DNA of 64,000 nt from Imbricaverruca yamaguchii (Eukaryota; Arthropoda; Thecostraca; Neoverrucidae): NCBI GenBank assembly GCA_034440575.1, contig JAOTOL010001326.1, positions 124,001-188,000 of the forward strand, read 5' to 3'. Both the position numbers and the translations under genes were made by a program. Shown one piece after another: positions 47,601 through 53,600 of this stretch. The stretch's first letter is position 1. Every line of letters begins with the position of its first letter. The notes under the pieces are model-generated. The model was not told the origin of the DNA. It was given only the letters and a program-made list of their open reading frames with translations, and made no database searches.

Positions 47601-50600
47601 CCACACGATTAAATCTAGGTTTCCTGAAGTACACAAACACGTACGCTGCCATAGTTGTTGCCTGTAGGCCTTGACGTGATATTCGCATGTGATAGAACGA
47701 GACGCCGATAAACTGGCCGGGTGCAGGGCCGTGGAGAGACCACTACTGACACGTGTATCGGCGCCACGCTCGGCAAAGTAATTCTCCCTTCATTCAGGCC
47801 TGAATACTACCCTGTTAACGACTCCGAGCGTGAAAGCCCAAACGCGGAGCACCAATGTCAGGATGGCCGAGTGGTCTAAGGCGCCAGACTCAAGGTTCAC
47901 CTTCCCTCCGGTAGAGGGGCGAGCGTTCTGGTCCTCGTATGAGGGCGCGGGTTCGAATCCCGCTTCTGACAAGCTTTTTTTCCGCCTCTCCCAGAATACC
48001 TTTGGTGAATATACACCACTGAACGCCCACCAACGACGGCCTACTCAAGTGGCCTATGGGAAAGTGGTTGATGGAGTAACACAAACGACCAAAAATCTTC
48101 CAGACGTTTAACAGTGGAAACCTGCACTTAACCAGTGATGCAAATCACCATGAACTTCAGGGCATGTCTGATATGCTCTATTCCACCTGTATTTACAGCA
48201 TAGGCCGTCGGAAAACCAAGTACCCAGATGTCCATAATACACAAGACACGACACGACACACGACACGACACGACACGACACGACACGACACGGCACAGCA
48301 CGACACGACACGACACAGCACAGCAGGACACGGCACAGCACAGCACAGCACAGCACGACACGACACAATACGGCACGGCACGGCACGACATGGCACAGTA
48401 CGACATGGCACGACACGGAACATGGCATGGCATGTCATGCCATGATATGGCATGACATGCCATGACGTCAATCCTAAACTCCAGTTCAGCCCCCATCTCC
48501 TCTCGCCACTCACCTTGGCATTGAGAATCTTCAGCTCGGGCGTCTCCCTCTTCTTCCACTCCTCGCTGTGCCGCTTCTTGTCCCTCTCGAAGGTGCGCCT
48601 CTCGTCCGCCAGCTTCGTGCGCTCCTGCTCCAGTCTGGCGGCGACGGCGTCCCTCTGCTCGGCCGTCCAGCGCTCCCACTGGCGCTTCTGCTCCTCCATC
48701 GCCACCCGCTGCTGCAGCGCCTCCTCCTTCAGGCGGCCGATGAACGCGTTCTCCGCCTTGAAGGTGGCCACTTCTCGCTCCAGCACGGCCCGCTGGCGCT
48801 CAAGCGACGCACGGTCGAACACGAACGGCTCCCCGGCCACGCCCCGCCCACTCACATCCTGGTGCTCTCCAGCCACGCCCCGCCCACTCACATCCTGGTG
48901 CTGTCCAGCCATGCCCCGCCCACTCACATGCTGGTGCTCTCCGGCCACGCCCCGTCCACCCGTGTGCTGGCCCGCCCCGGCCGGCCGCCGGGGCGGGCTC
49001 GACTCGAGCTGAATGGCGGCGGCGCGCGGCGGACTGGCCGGCTCGGACGCCTCGCTGACGTCACCGCCCTGCTCTGACGTCAGCGTGGCGTCGCCGGTCG
49101 ACGAGTCGGCCGTTATCTCGAACACCTGGTGCCGGTCGTCGAAGCGCACGGAGCGTCGGCCCGGATCGGAGCGCGACCTGACCGGCGACCCGGCCGGTGA
49201 CCCCGACCCGGCCGGCGACTCCGACCCGGCCGGTGGCGTGTCGGGCGGACTGCCGCGCCCCTCCAGCTCCGCCCTCATCCGGGCACACAAACGTCGGTAC
49301 CGCTCGAGCGGGTCGCCGTCCGCAGACGAATCCACGGACACTGGCGAGTTGGCCGCCGCCGCCGCCGCCGCTGCCGGGGACTTGCGTGAGTGCAACCAAT
49401 CAGCGGCGCCGCCGCCTGACGTCACCGCTGCCGACCGCCAATCAGCGGCGCCGCCGGCTGACGTCACCGCCGGCGCCGGCCAATCACCGTCGCGGGTCGC
49501 CACGCCGGCGGACCTGCCCGTCGCGTTCCCCGCCGTCCGTCCCGTCCTGTCCTGTGTCGCCTGTGCTAGTCTCCCTTCGGCCGCTTCGGTCGTCCTCTGT
49601 GACGCCTGCTCGGCCCTGGCCGCCTGTCGGCCCGGCGCCACGCCGGCCACACCGCGTCCGTCCGTCGGCGGCCGCTCCACTCCGCCGCCGGTCACCTCCT
49701 CCGCCGCCGCCTCCGTCACCGTCTGCCGGGCGGTCTGGCCGGGCGGCGCGGCCGCCTCGGCAGCCAGCGGCGACAGGTGGCTGGGGTGGGCGGGGCCGGC
49801 GCGGCGCCGCTCCGGCGTCGAGCTGGCCACGTGCAGCAGGTCGCTGACGAACGACGAGCTCGAGCAGAAGCTCCAGTCGGCCGCCGCCGACTCCAGCAAC
49901 TCGAACGCCCTCAGCTCCTGCCGCTCCTGCGCACGGACCCAGTCAATTGTTTGTTTATTGGGTAGGTTCACGACGAACTTTATCCACATTCACGGCTAAT
50001 GGTGCCGCCCACACTGCTTCGCCGGTGGGCCGCGATATTGGGAAATGTCCCGAGCGGCGCTGGTATCGAGCCCGGGACCTTTGGTACCCAGAGCCCAATA
50101 ACTTAACCCCACTCGGCCATCCCCGCCGCACGGCTCTCGCCGGCTGTGTCTGATACCGCATCACCGCGGTCGCCGATACCGCAGCACCGCGGGACCGCAG
50201 CACCACAGCACCGCAGCACCGCGGGACCGCAGCACCGCGGGACCGCAGCACCGCGGGACCACAGCACCGCGGGACCGCAGCACCGCGGGACCGCAGCACC
50301 GCGGGACCGCAGCACCACGCACCGCGGGGCGCACCGCGGGACCACAGCACCACAGCACCGCGCACCGCGACCACGCACCGCGACCGCGGGACCGCAGCAC
50401 CGCGGGACCGCAGCACCGCGGACCGCAGCACCGCACCGCGACCGACCGCCCGCGGGCGCACCGCGCACCGCGGGACCGCGCCCCGACCGCGCACCGCGGA
50501 CCGCAGCACCCAGCACCGCGCCGCGGGACCGCAGCACCGCGGGACCGCAGCACCGCGGGACCGCAGCACCGCGGGACCGAGCACCGCGGGACCGCAGCAC

Positions 50601-53600
50601 CGCGGACCGCAGCACCACAGCACCGCAGCACCGCGGGACCGCAGCACCGCGGGACCGCAGCACCGGACCGCAGCACCACAGCACCGCGGCACCGCGGGAC
50701 CGCAGCACCGCGGGACCGCGCACCCAGCACCGCGGGACCGCAGCACCGCGGGACCACGACCCGCCGCGCCCGCGCACCGGCAGACCGCGGGACCGCAGCA
50801 CCGCGGGACCGCAGCACCGCGGGACCGCAGCACCACAGCACCGCAGCACCGCGGGACCGCACCGCGGACCGCAGCACCGCGCACCGCGGGACCGCGCACC
50901 ACGCCCGCGCCCGCCCCGGCGGCCGGGCGGCGCGGGCCGCGCCCGCGGGACCGCGCCGCGGGACCGCGCACCGCGGACCGAGACCGCGCCGCGACCGCGA
51001 CCGCGCACCGCGACCGCGCCGCGGGCCGCGCGCCCGCGCGCGCCGCAGCCCCGCGCCGCGGACCGCAGCACCGCGGACCGCAGCACCGCGGGACCGCAGC
51101 ACCGCGGGACCGCAGCACCGCGGGACCGCAGCACCGCGGACCGCAGCACCGCGGGACCGCAGCACCGCGGGACCGCAGCACCGCGGGACCGCAGCACCGC
51201 GGGACCGCAGCACCGCGGGACCGCAGCACCGCGGGACCGCAGCACCGCGGGACCGCAGCACCGCGGGACCGCAGCACCGCGGGACCGCAGCACCGCGGGA
51301 CCGCAGCACCGCAGCACCGCAGACAGCGCCGCCAGCTGGGACACACATCCGACACGAGACCGTCCGGAACGGGCCGCCGTCCCTTCGGGTTCGACATGGC
51401 TCGGCTGCACTCGGAGCAGACGAGAGTGAGCAGCGGCCGGTGGGAGTGGAAGTGGGAGGGGTCGCATACAAATACATTTGCACCACAGTGTAAAATAATT
51501 GACCATGTGGCCTGGAAATTCAGTTAATGGAATTGTGCTATTTCATACTTGCCTTAGGTTTTTACCATTTTGCCACATGTGAGGGCAGTCATTATACACA
51601 CGACTGCTAAATAATGTAAAATGCATGTGACTGAAGCGAAAGGCATTCCACTTTTTTCATCCTTAAGTGACGATCCTTTATTTTTTCCAATCTTCACATT
51701 CCCAGAACCTTTCTTCATCCGCACAGTTAATGGTGAAATAATTTTAGGACACTGTTGCACCATGAGGCAAGTAAACATGACCTGATGGGCGCTACATAAC
51801 CGGTAGCAGTTGATGCGCCTCTAAGTCCAAATAATCAACCAATCAATCAAATATGACCTGAATTAAAAATGGTCATGTTTCAATGCACTGAATGGATAAG
51901 AAACAACTCTAAAGAAAATTTGCGCGCATATTCATGCTTGTGGCCAAGTCTGTTTGGTCGTGACGGTCGTGACGGCTTGGGTCTTCACCCCAGTTGTGCC
52001 CAGGTGCTGTGACATGACACCTCGTGACCTGACACAACCCCGACACACCGACGCTGCATCATGCGCTGGTATTCTTCGTCGAAGCAAACAACATTTACTG
52101 TAAACGTCGCCTTTCGCAAAATACTGGGAAAGCTCACGCGAGAATAAGCCTTCCCAGTTTGACATTGTGACCCACGATGAGGGCCGGTACAAGGTCACTG
52201 TCGGGATGACCGAGTGGTCTAAGGCGCCTTACTCAAGGTTCACCTTCCCTTCGGTGGAAGGCCGGGCGTTATGGTCCTTGTATGAGGGCGCGGGTTCGAA
52301 TCTCGCTTCTGACAACATATTTATATCGGGTTGGAGGCTTAGATGAAGGCAACACAATCAACAGCAGTGAAGTTCAGACAGGTTGCGCGTGTCAACTCCG
52401 ACACACATCTGCAGAAGTGTAAAATCCCGGGGTGGAACAGATTTTCAGCACACCCATCGCGCTACTACAGCAAACACTGATGCACGGTACATTCCTCCAA
52501 GCGCTGAGCTGCCATAGCCACTGCTCTGCTAAACTGAACAGTTGACACACACATCAGATTGACAATGTGTCATAATAAAACCCAGAAGTATGACAGGTCG
52601 TGCAGGGAAGTTCAATAGAAGATACGCAGCACGATTTCAACATGCTAACTACATGACTGTGCTCATCCCTGCGATAACATTAGCACACATGAAGGGGAGA
52701 TGATTTTGATGTCCAAGTGACCAGAACGCCAATGCTACACAGTTGGATAGCTCCTGGAGCTAGAACTTCACTGATAGGATGGCACCGATACGTACCGGGA
52801 CACGAAGCTCGAGAAAGGGCGGGTGGGATCGCAAATGGAACGTGAAAACTGACACAACTGCACTTTGACAAGAGCAAGTGCCACCATGAGACCGATGTCC
52901 TTTATGGACCAACATGGACGCACCAATATGTCCTCCAGAACCGTTAATTAGAAGCAGATCTCTCAGGCTACAATGTTTGCAATCCAACCCGCCTGATCGT
53001 CATGGCCTGGAGCGACCTGATTTCCACGAGCCCCAACTGTGCTCAGACGTCTGACCCGACATCACATCACTCGACCCGAACCGCTCACCTTCCTCTGCGG
53101 CGTCGGTGCATCAGACTCCTGACCGTCCACGGCGCGCTGGCTGCCACCTGCCGGCCGGCTCAACTTCTCCAAAGTTATCGCGCCGCTCGCTAGATGGCCC
53201 CGCATTCGCTGCTTCATCGCCACCTGATTCGGTCGACCACCGGCGGCGGCGGCGACGTTGTGCCGCAGGCTCAGGCCGGGGTAGCGCCGACCCGGCCTCA
53301 GCTCGCTCACGCCCACATTCCAGGCGGCACCAGGCCTGGTGACGTCATCCGTCGGCAGTCTGACGTCGCCCAGCGACGTCAGCGCGTCTCCCGGGTCGTG
53401 GACGTCGGCAGCACGCGACTGCGCCGTCTGCGCCGGCCGGCTGCCGGTCGGCTGGTCGTGTGGCGGTGTGCCGCGCTGCGCCGCGCCGGGCGCAGTTTTA
53501 CGGCCGTGCCGCGCTGCAGTAGCCTGCGGCTGACCCGGCCGCCGGTCGGCGACGGCAGGCCGCTGGCCAGTGGCGGCAGGCCGCGGGTCAGTGGCGGCAG

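Noticed and set aside
49013..49999. Plus-strand 328-codon frame
   Set aside because: Shadow of CENPJ exon 4, which has family matches in the opposite strand.
50103..51506. Open frames of 430-480 codons on both strands
   Set aside because: Products of the stop-poor GC-rich 16-bp repeat; three different frames are open in the same place.
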